Positions 1 through 8,009 of a stretch of 64,000 bases of DNA are shown here, piece by piece. The stretch comes from Labilibaculum sp. K2S. Its GTDB lineage: Bacteria; Bacteroidota; Bacteroidia; Bacteroidales; Marinifilaceae. The first letter of the stretch is position 1. Each line of letters begins with the position of its first letter. A program made the position numbers and the translations under genes. Below the pieces are notes generated by a model, which saw only the letters and a program-made list of their open reading frames with translations, had not been told where the DNA came from and ran no database searches. Location of the stretch: NCBI RefSeq assembly GCF_030372765.1, contig NZ_JAUCMW010000003.1:124001-188000 (forward strand). Reading direction: 5' to 3'.

Positions 1-1
1 A

Positions 2-343
2 CGGAACTTCTCAACCATTTTGGCAACCGTAATGATCTCCTTTATTGGAGTGTTTTGCTCCTTGTCGATGGGGATGTTAAAAGAGTACACAATGTTTGGC
101 TTGAACTTTTTTGATTTGTTGGATTGGATTTCTGCGAATATACTTCTTCCGCTTGAAGGCTTATTTATCTCCTTGTTTGTAGGATGGTATTTGGGAAGAA
201 AGAAAATGGAAAAAGAGTTCGCGAAAGGGGCACGTACTGTAAATTGGTTAGTTGCGGCATTTATATTTTTGGTGAAGTTTATAGCTCCTGGTGCTATCGC
301 AATTGTTTTCCTGCATGGATTAGGAGTATTTAATTTTGGATAA
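2..343 (+). CDS. Sodium-dependent (NSS family) transporter, C-terminal part
   Basis: The reading frame is open from the first bases of the window, so only about 113 C-terminal residues are seen. Three hydrophobic stretches are visible (around ATVMISFIGVFCSL, ILLPLEGLFISLFVGWYLG and LVAAFIFLVKFIAPGAIAIV). The GWYLGRKK-type loop and the ...FIAPGAIAIVFL last helix resemble the final helices of bacterial neurotransmitter:sodium symporters, which import amino acids or related solutes across the inner membrane. The substrate cannot be told from this end. The family call is by recognition of the C-terminal pattern only; another 10-12 helix permease is possible. Confidence 0.7.
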   Translation, partial: RNFSTILATVMISFIGVFCSLSMGMLKEYTMFGLNFFDLLDWISANILLPLEGLFISLFVGWYLGRKKMEKEFAKGARTVNWLVAAFIFLVKFIAPGAIAIVFLHGLGVFNFG

Positions 344-406
344 TTGTCATAATTTATTAATATTGTTAAGTGTTAGTTGAGTTGATCATTGCACATTTCA
401 ATAAGA

Positions 407-1510
407 ATGAATTTTAAGCACATAGTTAGAGAGTATTTTTCCTATTCAACATCAGAGAAAAATGGTTTATTGGTTCTGGTGGTTTTGTTGGTTATAATGT
501 ATTTTTTACCCTTGGTTTTTCAGCCTGGGGAAGTATCTGAATTTGTAATTGATCAAAAAAAACAGATTCAAATTGACAGTCTCATTTCTTCGATCGAAAA
601 TAAAGAGATCCATAAGAAGGAGCAAACTCTTTTTACGAATTTAGATTTCTTTGATCCCAATAAAACGAGTAAAGAAGAACTGATCAATCTTGGTTTTACC
701 CCTTTTCAAACCAATAACTTAATAAAGTTTAGAAACAAAGGTGGAAGGTTTAAGGCGAAAACCGATCTTCTTAAAATCTATGGCATCACTCAATCCGACC
801 TTGAGATAGTAAACGATTACATTCGTATTTCTGTTGATGAAAATAGTAAAAAAGAGAGTCGGGTAAGAACAAAGAAAGAATACCACCTATTTTCTTTTGA
901 TCCAAATGTAATATCCTTGAAGGAATGGAATCGCTTAGGTGTTGATAAAAGGACAAGCATTCGGATTAAAAATTATCTTGCTGCCGGAGGGTGTTTTAGG
1001 CAGGCGACAGATTTAAAAAAGATTTATGATTTTGATTCTGTTAAACTTGCGGAGCTTCTGCCTTATGTGAAGATCGTTGTTAAAGCTAATAGCGAAATGT
1101 CTTTGCAAAAAATACTTGTCCAACTAAATAGCTCTGATACGACCCAGCTAAAGCAACTGCCGGGAATTGGATCGGTACTTTCGGCACGAATTGTTAAGTA
1201 TCGGGATTTGTTGGGAGGATTTGCTTCGAAAGATCAATTGCTCGAGGTTTATGGTATTTCAGAAGAAAAATTGATTCGAATCGAATCCAGTATTTGTGTC
1301 GATTCCATTTCTATCAGAAAGCTAATAATAAATTCTTTTGATGCACTGCGATTAAGAAAACATCCTTATATCAATCAACGAATTGCAAAAGATATTATCC
1401 GTTATCGGGAGCGAAATGGCAATTTCACCTCTGTTAGTCAATTACAAACTCATAAATTAGTCCCTGATTCAATATTTTTAAAATTGGTTCCTTATTTGGA
1501 ATTAAACTAG
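407..1510 (+). CDS. ComEA-like helix-hairpin-helix protein with N-terminal membrane anchor
   Basis: A 367-residue protein with one N-terminal transmembrane segment (GLLVLVVLLVIMYFLPLVF), then a polar region with several helix-hairpin-helix units. The clearest are LINLGFTPFQTNNLIKFR near residue 85 and LKQLPGIGSVLSARIVKYR near residue 250; weaker copies lie between and after. Such domains bind DNA without sequence specificity, as in ComEA of natural transformation; an outward-facing DNA-binding role is inferred. I chose the ATG at 407 over a TTG six codons upstream because it starts the MNFKHIVREYFSYS sequence usual for these Bacteroidota proteins. No strong ribosome site is present, as for most genes here. 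Confidence 0.7.
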   Translation: MNFKHIVREYFSYSTSEKNGLLVLVVLLVIMYFLPLVFQPGEVSEFVIDQKKQIQIDSLISSIENKEIHKKEQTLFTNLDFFDPNKTSKEELINLGFTPFQTNNLIKFRNKGGRFKAKTDLLKIYGITQSDLEIVNDYIRISVDENSKKESRVRTKKEYHLFSFDPNVISLKEWNRLGVDKRTSIRIKNYLAAGGCFRQATDLKKIYDFDSVKLAELLPYVKIVVKANSEMSLQKILVQLNSSDTTQLKQLPGIGSVLSARIVKYRDLLGGFASKDQLLEVYGISEEKLIRIESSICVDSISIRKLIINSFDALRLRKHPYINQRIAKDIIRYRERNGNFTSVSQLQTHKLVPDSIFLKLVPYLELN

Positions 1511-1620
1511 AAAATTGCCTGTAAGTGGAGGAAGCATTGGTTATTTGCTATCTTTGTGCTCCCGCTTAGGACTGTAATTTCTTTATTTGAAGTAAATTTG
1601 TGTACTTTTCTTCGAATATA

Positions 1621-1652
1621 TTTGAATTATAGTGAATGAATTGATAAATTTG
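1621..1652 (+). promoter_or_regulatory. Bacteroidota-type promoter of rpsU
   Basis: TTTG at 1621-1624 and TAAATTTG at 1645-1652 are separated by 20 bases. This matches the known -33 TTTG / -7 TAnnTTTG consensus of the primary sigma factor of Bacteroidota. The predicted start of transcription is about 35 bases before the rpsU ATG. Confidence 0.75.
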
Positions 1653-1678
1653 CGGCTCAGTAAGAAAAATTAATATTT

Positions 1679-1685
1679 AAAGGAG
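1679..1685 (+). promoter_or_regulatory. Strong Shine-Dalgarno site of rpsU
   Basis: AAAGGAG lies 6 bases before the ATG. Most genes in this window have no such site, so it is unusual. In Bacteroidota the anti-SD end of 16S rRNA is reported to be sequestered on the ribosome with help of bS21, which is the product of this gene; an SD here fits autogenous control. Confidence 0.8.
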
Positions 1686-1691
1686 AAAATT

Positions 1692-1883
1692 ATGATTATT
1701 ATTCCTATGAAAGAAGGCGAAAATATTGAAAGAGCCTTGAAAAAATTCAAAAGAAAATTCGAAAAGACTGGAGTAATCAAAGAACTAAGAGGAAGACAGG
1801 TTTATACAAAACCTTCTGTGAAAAAAAGAGTAGAAAAGCTACATGCTATCTACGTTCAGAACATGCAGCAGAACGAAGATTAA
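1692..1883 (+). CDS. rpsU: Small ribosomal subunit protein bS21
   Basis: A 63-residue, very basic protein starting MIIIPMKEGENIERALKKFKRKFEKTG, with the typical bS21 ERALKKFKRK core and a lysine/arginine-rich second half (KPSVKKRVEKL). bS21 sits on the platform of the 30S subunit near the 3' end of 16S rRNA and affects initiation. Length is normal for the Bacteroidota form. It has its own promoter and an exceptionally good ribosome site, and is followed by a tyrosine recombinase and hpf, the usual order in this phylum. Confidence 0.95.
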   Translation: MIIIPMKEGENIERALKKFKRKFEKTGVIKELRGRQVYTKPSVKKRVEKLHAIYVQNMQQNED

Positions 1884-1954
1884 TTTCTTTTTATTCCTTG
1901 ATATCTTAATTTTTTGTATCTTGGATTATCCTGTTGGGTAAATATCCTGGATGT

Positions 1955-2833
1955 ATGAGTTATAAGGAATCTTTTCTGTCTTATTTACAATTCGAAAAAC
2001 GATATTCGGTACATACTATTCTATCTTACGACTGCGATTTGACTCAGTTTTTTGATTTTATGTCGAAAAATGAAGTTGAGGAAGTTAAAGATGTGGATTT
2101 TAAAAGTGTGCGGAAATGGATCGTTTTTTTAATGAATGAAGGTAACTCTTCACGAACAGTAAATAGGAAATTGTCTTCTTTGAAATCCTTTTTTAAATTC
2201 TTATTGCGGGAATCTGTTGTTGACACCAATCCTATGGATCGGGTTGTTGGGCCACGGCAAGGAAAAAAACTTCCTGGTTTTGTTGCTGAACATGCAATGC
2301 AGTTGTTGCGAGAAGTTGAATTTGGTGAAGGGTTTGAAGGGGTTAGGGATAGATTAGTTGTTGAAATGTTTTATCAGACAGGCATGCGATTGTCTGAGTT
2401 GATGAATCTTAAAATGACGAGTTTTGATCGTAAAACCTCTTTGGTGAAGGTCTTAGGTAAACGAAATAAGGAAAGGATCATTCCGGTAAGCAAAGGTCTG
2501 GAAAAACTTCTTGATGAATATCTTGAAGAAAGAAACAGAACTTTTGAAGAGAGGAGTGATTTTCTTTTTGTAACTAAAAAGGGGGTGCCTGTATATGAAA
2601 AGTTGTTGTATCGAATTGTGACAAAACATTTGTCAAAGATTACAACGCTTGCCAAGCGAAGTCCTCATGTGTTGCGGCATACGTTCGCTACACATTTGCT
2701 AAATAACGGAGCTGAATTGAATGCGGTTAAAGAATTGCTTGGTCATTCCAATCTTTCTGCAACCCAAATTTATACTCATACTACATTCGAGCGTTTAAAT
2801 AAAGTATATAAACAAGCTCATCCAAGAGCATAA
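1955..2833 (+). CDS. xerC: XerC/XerD-type tyrosine recombinase
   Basis: A 292-residue site-specific recombinase with an N-terminal SAM-like core-binding domain ([24 protein letters not shown]) and a C-terminal catalytic domain. The catalytic set is complete: Arg in TGMRLSEL, Lys in the beta hairpin near VLGKRNKER, HxxR in [10 protein letters not shown], His in LLGHSNLS and the tyrosine in TQIYTHTT. These enzymes resolve chromosome dimers at dif with FtsK. ATG 1955 is preferred to an upstream TTG at 1934. Its place between rpsU and hpf is conserved in Bacteroidota, so it is a housekeeping copy and not a mobile integrase. Whether it is the XerC or XerD partner is not certain. Confidence 0.88.
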   Translation: MSYKESFLSYLQFEKRYSVHTILSYDCDLTQFFDFMSKNEVEEVKDVDFKSVRKWIVFLMNEGNSSRTVNRKLSSLKSFFKFLLRESVVDTNPMDRVVGPRQGKKLPGFVAEHAMQLLREVEFGEGFEGVRDRLVVEMFYQTGMRLSELMNLKMTSFDRKTSLVKVLGKRNKERIIPVSKGLEKLLDEYLEERNRTFEERSDFLFVTKKGVPVYEKLLYRIVTKHLSKITTLAKRSPHVLRHTFATHLLNNGAELNAVKELLGHSNLSATQIYTHTTFERLNKVYKQAHPRA

Positions 2834-2840
2834 TAAATGT

Positions 2841-2845
2841 GGAGG
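2841..2845 (+). promoter_or_regulatory. Strong Shine-Dalgarno site of hpf
   Basis: GGAGG lies 7 bases before the hpf ATG. It is one of only a few good SD sites in the window, like the one at rpsU two genes upstream. Confidence 0.7.
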
Positions 2846-2852
2846 TATTAGC

Positions 2853-3149
2853 ATGATAAATATTCAATCAATTGGTTTTGTTGCTGACAATAAGCTTGAA
2901 ACTTTTATTCAGAGTAAATTGGATAAATTGTTGAAACTTGATGATGATGTTGTAGGGGGTGAGGTTTTTCTTCGTTTGGAGAAGTCCGATACTGCAGAAA
3001 ATAAAGTAGTGGAAATTATTTTGGATTTGAAAGGTGTTGATTTGTTTGCCAAAAAGCAAAGTCAAAGCTTTGAAGAGTCTACAGATATGGTGGTTGAAGC
3101 TCTTCGTCGTCAGCTTGTGAAACACAAAGAAAAACTTCGCGCAAAATAA
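2853..3149 (+). CDS. hpf: Ribosome hibernation promoting factor, short type (HPF/RaiA)
   Basis: A 98-residue protein with the beta-alpha-beta-beta-beta-alpha pattern of the HPF/YfiA family (N-terminal INIQSIGFVADNKLETFIQSKLDKL, C-terminal VVEALRRQLVKHKEKLR). Members bind the decoding centre of idle ribosomes and promote dimer formation or inactivation in slow growth. There is no long C-terminal dimerisation domain, so it is the short form. It follows the recombinase by 19 bases and precedes the tRNA/tuf promoter. A good SD site suggests special translational control. Confidence 0.9.
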   Translation: MINIQSIGFVADNKLETFIQSKLDKLLKLDDDVVGGEVFLRLEKSDTAENKVVEIILDLKGVDLFAKKQSQSFEESTDMVVEALRRQLVKHKEKLRAK

Positions 3150-3170
3150 TCGTAAAAAATGTTCGATTAG

Positions 3171-3202
3171 CTTGTGATAAATTTAAAATATTTTTACATT
3201 TG
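3171..3202 (+). promoter_or_regulatory. Promoter of the tRNA-tuf-secE-nusG-rpl-rpo unit
   Basis: CTTG at 3171-3174 (one mismatch to TTTG) and TACATTTG at 3195-3202 are 20 bases apart, matching the Bacteroidota consensus. It lies about 50 bases before the first tRNA. Confidence 0.65.
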
Positions 3203-3253
3203 CAAACCATTTTCAGGGAAAAGTATGCCTGTTAAATAGGTGGTTTGTAAGTT

Positions 3254-3327
3254 GCCGATGTAGCTCAGTTGGTCAGAGCAGCTGATTTGTAATCAGCAGG
3301 TCGTGGGTTCGAATCCCTCTATCGGCT
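3254..3327 (+). tRNA. tRNA-Thr (TGT)
   Basis: A full cloverleaf can be drawn: acceptor GCCGATG pairs with TATCGGC (one G-T), D-arm TAGCTCAGTTGGTCAGA, anticodon stem GCTGA/TCAGC with loop TTTGTAA (anticodon TGT), and GGTTCGAATCC T-arm. CCA is not encoded. First of four tRNAs before tuf. Confidence 0.95.
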
Positions 3328-3341
3328 CGGTAATTTTTTTT

Positions 3342-3423
3342 GGGGAGATACCAAAGTGGCCAACTGGGGCGGACTGTAACTCCGCTGACATCGTCTTCGT
3401 AGGTTCGAATCCTGCTCTCCCCA
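3342..3423 (+). tRNA. tRNA-Tyr (GTA)
   Basis: Class II tRNA of 82 bases with a long variable arm. Acceptor GGGGAGA pairs perfectly with TCTCCCC; anticodon stem GCGGA/TCCGC with loop CTGTAAC gives anticodon GTA; T-arm GGTTCGAATCC. CCA is not encoded. Confidence 0.95.
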
Positions 3424-3458
3424 CAAAATTATAGGAGAAACAGAAATGTTTCTTTTTT

Positions 3459-3531
3459 GCGGGAATAGCTCAGTTGATAGAGCATCAGCCTTCCAAGCTG
3501 AGGGTCGCGAGTTTGAGTCTCGTTTCCCGCT
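3459..3531 (+). tRNA. tRNA-Gly (TCC)
   Basis: Acceptor GCGGGAA pairs with TTCCCGC; anticodon stem TCAGC/GCTGA with loop CTTCCAA gives TCC; T-loop reads GTTTGAGTC. CCA is not encoded. Confidence 0.95.
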
Positions 3532-3546
3532 CACATTTTTGTGATT

Positions 3547-3618
3547 GCCGTTGTAGCTCAGGGGTAGAGCGCTTCCTTGGTAAGGAAGAGGTCATGAGTT
3601 CAATTCTCATCAATGGCT
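3547..3618 (+). tRNA. tRNA-Thr (GGT)
   Basis: Acceptor GCCGTTG pairs with CAATGGC (one G-T); anticodon stem CTTCC/GGAAG with loop TTGGTAA gives GGT; T-arm GAGTTCAATTCTC. CCA is not encoded. With the TGT isoacceptor upstream it gives two threonine tRNAs in one unit. Confidence 0.95.
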
Positions 3619-3675
3619 CAGAAATATATTGTATTGTTTTTAATTGTTGTCTAATTTTAATTAACTTTTTGAGTT

Positions 3676-4863
3676 ATGGCTAAAGAACATTTTGACAGGT
3701 CAAAACCACACGTAAATATCGGTACCATTGGTCACGTAGATCACGGTAAAACAACCTTGACTGCAGCGATCACAACTGTGTTAGCAAAAAAAGGATATTG
3801 CGAAATAAAGTCTTTCGATTCTATCGATAACGCACCTGAAGAAAAAGAAAGAGGTATTACTATTAATACTGCTCACGTTGAATATTCAACTGAGAATCGT
3901 CATTACGCTCACGTTGACTGTCCTGGTCACGCGGATTACGTAAAGAATATGGTAACTGGTGCTGCTCAGATGGATGGTGCTATTTTGGTTTGTGCTGCAA
4001 CTGATGGTCCTATGCCTCAAACTCGTGAGCATATCTTGTTGGCTCGTCAGGTAAATGTACCTAAAATGGTTGTTTTCTTGAACAAAGTTGACATGGTTGA
4101 CGATGAAGAGATGCTAGAGTTAGTAGAGATGGAAGTTCGTGAACTTTTGGATTTTTACGAGTTTGATGGAGATAATACTCCTATCATTGCTGGATCTGCT
4201 TTAGGTGGATTGAATGGTGAGCCAGAATGGGAAGAAAAAATTCTTGAGCTTATGGCTGCCGTTGATTCATGGATTCCACTTCCTCCTCGTGATGTAGATA
4301 AGCCTTTCTTGATGCCTATCGAGGATGTGTTCTCTATCACAGGTCGTGGTACTGTTGCTACAGGACGTATCGAAACTGGTATTGTTAAAACTGGTGAAGA
4401 ACTTCAGATTATTGGTTTAGGTGCTGAAGGTATGAAAACAGTTTGTACTGGGGTTGAGATGTTCCGTAAGATTTTGGATGAAGGTCAAGCTGGAGATAAT
4501 GTAGGATTGTTGTTGAGAGGTATTGAAAAGTCTGCTATCAAACGTGGTATGGTTATTTGTCATCCTAAAACTATTACTCCTCATACAAAAATCAAAGCTG
4601 AGATTTATGTGTTGAAGAAAGAAGAAGGTGGTCGTCACACTCCATTCCATAATAAATATCGTCCTCAGTTCTATATCAGAACTCTTGATGTAACTGGTGA
4701 GATCACTCTTCCAGAAGGAGTTGAAATGGTAATGCCAGGTGATAACGTTACTATTAATGTTGAATTAATCACTCCAGTTGCTTGTTCTATAGGTTTACGT
4801 TTTGCTATGCGTGAAGGTGGTAGAACTGTAGGTGCTGGTCAGATTACTGAAATTGTTGAGTAA
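3676..4863 (+). CDS. tuf: Translation elongation factor Tu
   Basis: A 395-residue GTPase that carries aminoacyl-tRNA to the ribosomal A site. All GTP motifs are visible: GHVDHGKT (P-loop, residues about 18-25), DCPGHADY (switch II), NKVDM and SAL (G4, G5). Domains 2 and 3 follow ([39 protein letters not shown]). Length is normal for EF-Tu. It is preceded by four tRNA genes and followed by a hairpin and tRNA-Trp, the common bacterial tRNA-tufB layout, so tRNAs and mRNA are probably cut from one transcript. Confidence 0.98.
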   Translation: MAKEHFDRSKPHVNIGTIGHVDHGKTTLTAAITTVLAKKGYCEIKSFDSIDNAPEEKERGITINTAHVEYSTENRHYAHVDCPGHADYVKNMVTGAAQMDGAILVCAATDGPMPQTREHILLARQVNVPKMVVFLNKVDMVDDEEMLELVEMEVRELLDFYEFDGDNTPIIAGSALGGLNGEPEWEEKILELMAAVDSWIPLPPRDVDKPFLMPIEDVFSITGRGTVATGRIETGIVKTGEELQIIGLGAEGMKTVCTGVEMFRKILDEGQAGDNVGLLLRGIEKSAIKRGMVICHPKTITPHTKIKAEIYVLKKEEGGRHTPFHNKYRPQFYIRTLDVTGEITLPEGVEMVMPGDNVTINVELITPVACSIGLRFAMREGGRTVGAGQITEIVE

Positions 4864-4875
4864 TTAAATATATAG

Positions 4876-4904
4876 AGATTGGTCTGGTTTTTCCGGATCA
4901 ATCT
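4876..4904 (+). other. 12-bp hairpin between tuf and tRNA-Trp
   Basis: AGATTGGTCTGG (4876-4887) pairs with CCGGATCAATCT (4893-4904), allowing two G-T pairs, around a TTTTT loop. There is no T run after it, so it is not a classical terminator. An RNA-processing or stabilising element before the tRNA is more likely. Confidence 0.5.
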
Positions 4905-4912
4905 TAATATAG

Positions 4913-4985
4913 ACGGGTGTAGCTCAGTTGGTAGAGCACTGGTCTCCAAAACCAGGTGTCGGGAGTTCGAGTCTCTCCACCCGTG
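4913..4985 (+). tRNA. tRNA-Trp (CCA)
   Basis: Acceptor ACGGGTG pairs with CACCCGT; anticodon stem CTGGT/ACCAG with loop CTCCAAA gives anticodon CCA; T-arm GAGTTCGAGTCTC. The 3' CCA is not encoded. It lies just before secE, a placement common in bacteria. Confidence 0.95.
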
Positions 4986-5003
4986 CAAAGACAAACAAGC
5001 CTT

Positions 5004-5195
5004 ATGAGACTAAAAATTTATTTTGAAGAAGTTTATAAAGAACTGGTTCAGAAAGTATCTTGGCCATCATGGTCTGAACTTCAAAGTAGTGCGATCGTTG
5101 TAATGGTTGCTTCCGCTATTATTGCAACAGCGATTTTCGCTATGGACTTTGGGTTCAAAAATTTGATGGATATTATATACAGTATGTTTTACTAA
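5004..5195 (+). CDS. secE: Protein translocase subunit SecE
   Basis: A 63-residue inner-membrane protein with the SecE pattern: amphipathic N-terminal helix (FEEVYKELVQKVSWPSWSEL, with the WPSW signature) and one transmembrane helix (AIVVMVASAIIATAIFAMDF). It stabilises SecY in the general secretion channel. The ATG at 5004 is used; an earlier in-frame start at 4956 would lie inside tRNA-Trp. nusG follows after 15 bases, as in most bacteria. Confidence 0.95.
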   Translation: MRLKIYFEEVYKELVQKVSWPSWSELQSSAIVVMVASAIIATAIFAMDFGFKNLMDIIYSMFY

Positions 5196-5210
5196 TTCCT
5201 GAAAGAAAAC

Positions 5211-5759
5211 ATGGTTGAAATTGATAGAAAATGGTATGTTCTTAGGACTGTCGGAGGAAAAGAGAAGAAAGTCAAAGAATATATTGATAGTGAAATTTCT
5301 AATCTAGGTCTGCAGGAGTATGTATCACAGGTTCTAATTCCTACCGAAAGAGTATTTCAAGTGCGCAACGGTAAGAAAATTAGCAAGGAAAGAATATTCT
5401 TACCTGGTTATATTCTTATTGAAGTAGCACTCGTTGGCGAAATTCCCCACATTCTTCGTGGTATCACGAATGTGATTGGCTTCCTGGGGGATACTAAAGG
5501 CGGCGACCCAACACCAATGCGAATGTCAGAAGTGAACCGCATTCTTGGAAAGGTTGATGAATTATCCGGTAAACATGAGGAGATTAATATTCCTTATTTT
5601 GTTGGAGAAATGATTAAGGTAACGGATGGACCGTTTAATGGTTTTACTGGTGTGATTGAAGAGGTGAATGCTGAGAAGAAGAAACTAAAAGTTATGGTTA
5701 AGATCTTCGGAAGAAAGACCCCTCTTGAATTAAGTTTCATGCAAGTAGAAAAAGAATAA
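5211..5759 (+). CDS. nusG: Transcription termination/antitermination factor NusG
   Basis: 182 residues: N-terminal NGN domain ([22 protein letters not shown], ...[10 protein letters not shown]) that binds RNA polymerase across the cleft, and a C-terminal KOW domain ([22 protein letters not shown]) that contacts Rho or ribosomal uS10. Length and order are typical. It lies between secE and rplK in one transcription unit with no promoter visible in the short gaps. Confidence 0.97.
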   Translation: MVEIDRKWYVLRTVGGKEKKVKEYIDSEISNLGLQEYVSQVLIPTERVFQVRNGKKISKERIFLPGYILIEVALVGEIPHILRGITNVIGFLGDTKGGDPTPMRMSEVNRILGKVDELSGKHEEINIPYFVGEMIKVTDGPFNGFTGVIEEVNAEKKKLKVMVKIFGRKTPLELSFMQVEKE

Positions 5760-5782
5760 TTAAATCCTTAGAAAAGAAAGCT

Positions 5783-6226
5783 ATGGCTAAAGAAGTTGCA
5801 GGATTAATAAAATTGCAGATCAAAGGTGGTGCTGCAAATCCTTCACCCCCAGTTGGACCGGCATTAGGGTCTAAAGGGGTTAATATTATGGATTTTTGTA
5901 AACAATTCAATGCAAGAACTCAAGATCAGGCAGGGAAAGTAATTCCAGTTGTGATTACAGTTTATTCTGATAGTTCTTTCGAATTTATTACGAAAACTCC
6001 TCCCGTTGCTGTTCAAATTCTAGAAGCTGCTAAATTAAAATCTGGTTCTGCTGAATCAAACCGTATTAAGGTTGGTTCTATTTCCTGGGATCAAGTTCGC
6101 GAGATTGCAGAAGGAAAGATGAAAGATTTGAATGCTTTTAAATTAGAAAGCGCCATGAGTATGGTTGCTGGAACAGCAAGAAGTATGGGTGTCACTATTA
6201 GTGGTGATAATCCTCTTAATCAATAA
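5783..6226 (+). CDS. rplK: Large ribosomal subunit protein uL11
   Basis: 147 residues starting [29 protein letters not shown], the highly conserved uL11 beginning, with the N-terminal domain that contacts the L7/L12 stalk and factors, and a C-terminal rRNA-binding domain ([32 protein letters not shown]). It binds the GTPase-associated centre of 23S rRNA. Normal length. First of the rplKAJL ribosomal genes. Confidence 0.98.
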   Translation: MAKEVAGLIKLQIKGGAANPSPPVGPALGSKGVNIMDFCKQFNARTQDQAGKVIPVVITVYSDSSFEFITKTPPVAVQILEAAKLKSGSAESNRIKVGSISWDQVREIAEGKMKDLNAFKLESAMSMVAGTARSMGVTISGDNPLNQ

Positions 6227-6246
6227 TTATAAATACTGCAAGTAAA

Positions 6247-6942
6247 ATGGGTAAACTAACAAAAAATAGTAAGTTAGCTTCAGAGAAAGTGGAGACTGGT
6301 AAGCTATATTCTATCGACGAAGCAGCAAAGTTGGTTAAGGAGATTACTTTCACCAAATTTGACGCCTCAATGGATATGGATGTTCGCTTAGGAGTTGACC
6401 CAAGAAAAGCTAACCAAATGGTTCGTGGTGTTGTTACCCTTCCTCATGGTACTGGTAAAAATGTTCGTGTTCTGGTTCTTTGTACTCCTGATAAGGAAGA
6501 AGAAGCGAGAGCTGCAGGTGCTGACCATGTTGGCCTTGACGATTATGTTGCCAAGATCAAAGGAGGATGGACTGACATAGATGTTATCATCACCATGCCA
6601 ACTGTTATGGCAAAAGTTGGTGCTTTAGGACGAGTTTTAGGACCACGTGGTTTAATGCCAAATCCTAAATCTGGTACTGTAACAATGGATATTGCTAAGG
6701 CAGTTACCGAAGTGAAAGCTGGAAAGATTGATTTTAAGGTCGATAAATATGGTATTATTCACTCATCCATTGGTAAAGTATCTTTCGATGTAGACAGAAT
6801 TCATGAGAATGCTAAAGAATTTGTTGGCATGATCAATAAATTGAAGCCTTCTGCAGCTAAAGGAACTTATATCAAGAGTGTATACCTGTCAAGTACAATG
6901 AGCCTTGGTATTCAGGTGGATGTCAAGTCTATTCTTGACTAA
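6247..6942 (+). CDS. rplA: Large ribosomal subunit protein uL1
   Basis: 231 residues with the uL1 signatures [17 protein letters not shown] and [24 protein letters not shown]. uL1 forms the mobile stalk near the E site and in many bacteria represses its own operon by binding the mRNA; no clear mimic of its rRNA site was identified in the short leader here. It follows rplK by 20 bases. Confidence 0.98.
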   Translation: MGKLTKNSKLASEKVETGKLYSIDEAAKLVKEITFTKFDASMDMDVRLGVDPRKANQMVRGVVTLPHGTGKNVRVLVLCTPDKEEEARAAGADHVGLDDYVAKIKGGWTDIDVIITMPTVMAKVGALGRVLGPRGLMPNPKSGTVTMDIAKAVTEVKAGKIDFKVDKYGIIHSSIGKVSFDVDRIHENAKEFVGMINKLKPSAAKGTYIKSVYLSSTMSLGIQVDVKSILD

Positions 6943-6972
6943 TTTTAATTTTTAATCAAGACCTTAGTAATC

Positions 6973-7491
6973 ATGAAAAGGGAACAAAAAATTCAGATTA
7001 TTGATAGCTTGACGGAGGAAATCAACGCTTCAAACCATTTTTATCTTACTGACATCTCAGGAATGAGTGCAGAAAAAACATCTTCTCTTCGTAGAATTTG
7101 TTTTGAAAAAGAAGTAAAATTGGTTGTAGTGAAGAATACACTTCTTCGAATTGCTTTGGAAAAAGCAGAAGGTGATTTTGAAGGTTTAAATGTTGCACTT
7201 AAGGGATCTACTTCTCTTATGTTGGCGGAAACTGGAAATTTACCTGCAAAGCTTATCAAAGAGTTCCGTAAGGGACATGATAAACCTATCCTGAAAGCGG
7301 CATTTGTTGAAGAATCGCTTTATATTGGAGACAATGAGTTGAATGCTCTTTGTTCAATCAAATCTAAAGAAGAACTTATTGGTGATATCGTTGCATTGCT
7401 TCAATCCCCAATCAAGAATGTTATTTCTTCCTTGGAATCAGGAAAGAATATCCTAGCTGGTGTTGTGAAAACACTTTCAGAAAAAGAGTAA
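6973..7491 (+). CDS. rplJ: Large ribosomal subunit protein uL10
   Basis: 172 residues. The N-terminal rRNA-binding domain (KREQKIQIIDSLTEEINASNHFYLTDISGMSAEKTSSLR, VVVKNTLLRIALEKA) is followed by a C-terminal helix that carries L7/L12 dimers (SPIKNVISSLESGKNILAGVVKTL). It is the base of the ribosomal stalk. The gap to rplA is only 30 bases, too short for the long L10 leader seen in enterobacteria. Confidence 0.97.
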   Translation: MKREQKIQIIDSLTEEINASNHFYLTDISGMSAEKTSSLRRICFEKEVKLVVVKNTLLRIALEKAEGDFEGLNVALKGSTSLMLAETGNLPAKLIKEFRKGHDKPILKAAFVEESLYIGDNELNALCSIKSKEELIGDIVALLQSPIKNVISSLESGKNILAGVVKTLSEKE

Positions 7492-7528
7492 TATATTTAG
7501 TAAATTAAATTTTAAAAACTGAAGGAAA

Positions 7529-7903
7529 ATGGCAGATTTAAAAAAGTTTGCAGAAGAATTAGTTAATTTGACTGTTAAGGAAGTAAGTGAGTTAGCTACT
7601 ATTTTGAAAGATGAGTACGGAATTGAGCCAGCTGCTGCTGCTGCTGTTGTTGCAGGTCCTGCTGCAGGTGGTGCTGAGGCTGCTGCTGAACAAACTGAAT
7701 TCGATGTAATTCTTAAATCAGCAGGTGGTTCTAAACTAGCTGTTGTGAAATTGGTTAAGGAATTAACTGGTCTTGGATTGAAAGAAGCTAAGGCTGCAGT
7801 TGATGCTGCACCAGCTCCATTGAAAGAAAAAGTTTCTAAGGAAGAAGCTGAAGCACTAAAAGCACAATTAGAAGAAGCTGGAGCTGAAGTTGAACTTAAA
7901 TAG
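7529..7903 (+). CDS. rplL: Large ribosomal subunit protein bL12 (L7/L12)
   Basis: 124 residues: N-terminal dimerisation helices ([28 protein letters not shown]), an alanine-rich hinge ([20 protein letters not shown]) and the C-terminal factor-binding domain ([35 protein letters not shown]). It recruits translation GTPases. High-expression codon use (GCT for Ala) is evident. It ends the ribosomal part of the unit; a hairpin separates it from rpoB. Confidence 0.98.
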   Translation: MADLKKFAEELVNLTVKEVSELATILKDEYGIEPAAAAAVVAGPAAGGAEAAAEQTEFDVILKSAGGSKLAVVKLVKELTGLGLKEAKAAVDAAPAPLKEKVSKEEAEALKAQLEEAGAEVELK

Positions 7904-7937
7904 AAGCGCTAAAACCTATATATAGGGTTATTTTGGT

Positions 7938-7971
7938 TTAGAGTTCCTAACCGGGACTCTAAGCCTTTTTG
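7938..7971 (+). terminator. Attenuator-like hairpin between rplL and rpoB
   Basis: TTAGAGTTCC (7938-7947) pairs with GGGACTCTAA (7953-7962), one G-T, around a 5-base loop, followed by GCC and five T. In many bacteria a partial terminator here lowers rpoB expression relative to the ribosomal genes; that role is inferred. Confidence 0.6.
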
Positions 7972-8009
7972 TTGTTTATTATCGTTTAGGTTCAATTAAT
8001 TTTAAGTAA

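Noticed and set aside
1955..2833. Treating the tyrosine recombinase as a mobile-element integrase
   Set aside because: It sits in the conserved rpsU-xerC-hpf order with no attachment site or cargo; a housekeeping Xer protein fits better.
3319..3534. Minus-strand frame of 71 residues across tRNA-Tyr and tRNA-Gly
   Set aside because: It is antisense to two tRNA genes; such frames (with DSNSRPSAWKA-like sequence) arise from tRNA complement and are a well-known false gene.
3474..3683. Plus-strand frame of 69 residues across tRNA-Gly and tRNA-Thr
   Set aside because: It lies within two tRNA genes and runs into tuf; not a protein gene.
4956..5003. Longer start for secE
   Set aside because: The extra codons lie in tRNA-Trp and do not fit SecE length; ATG 5004 is used.
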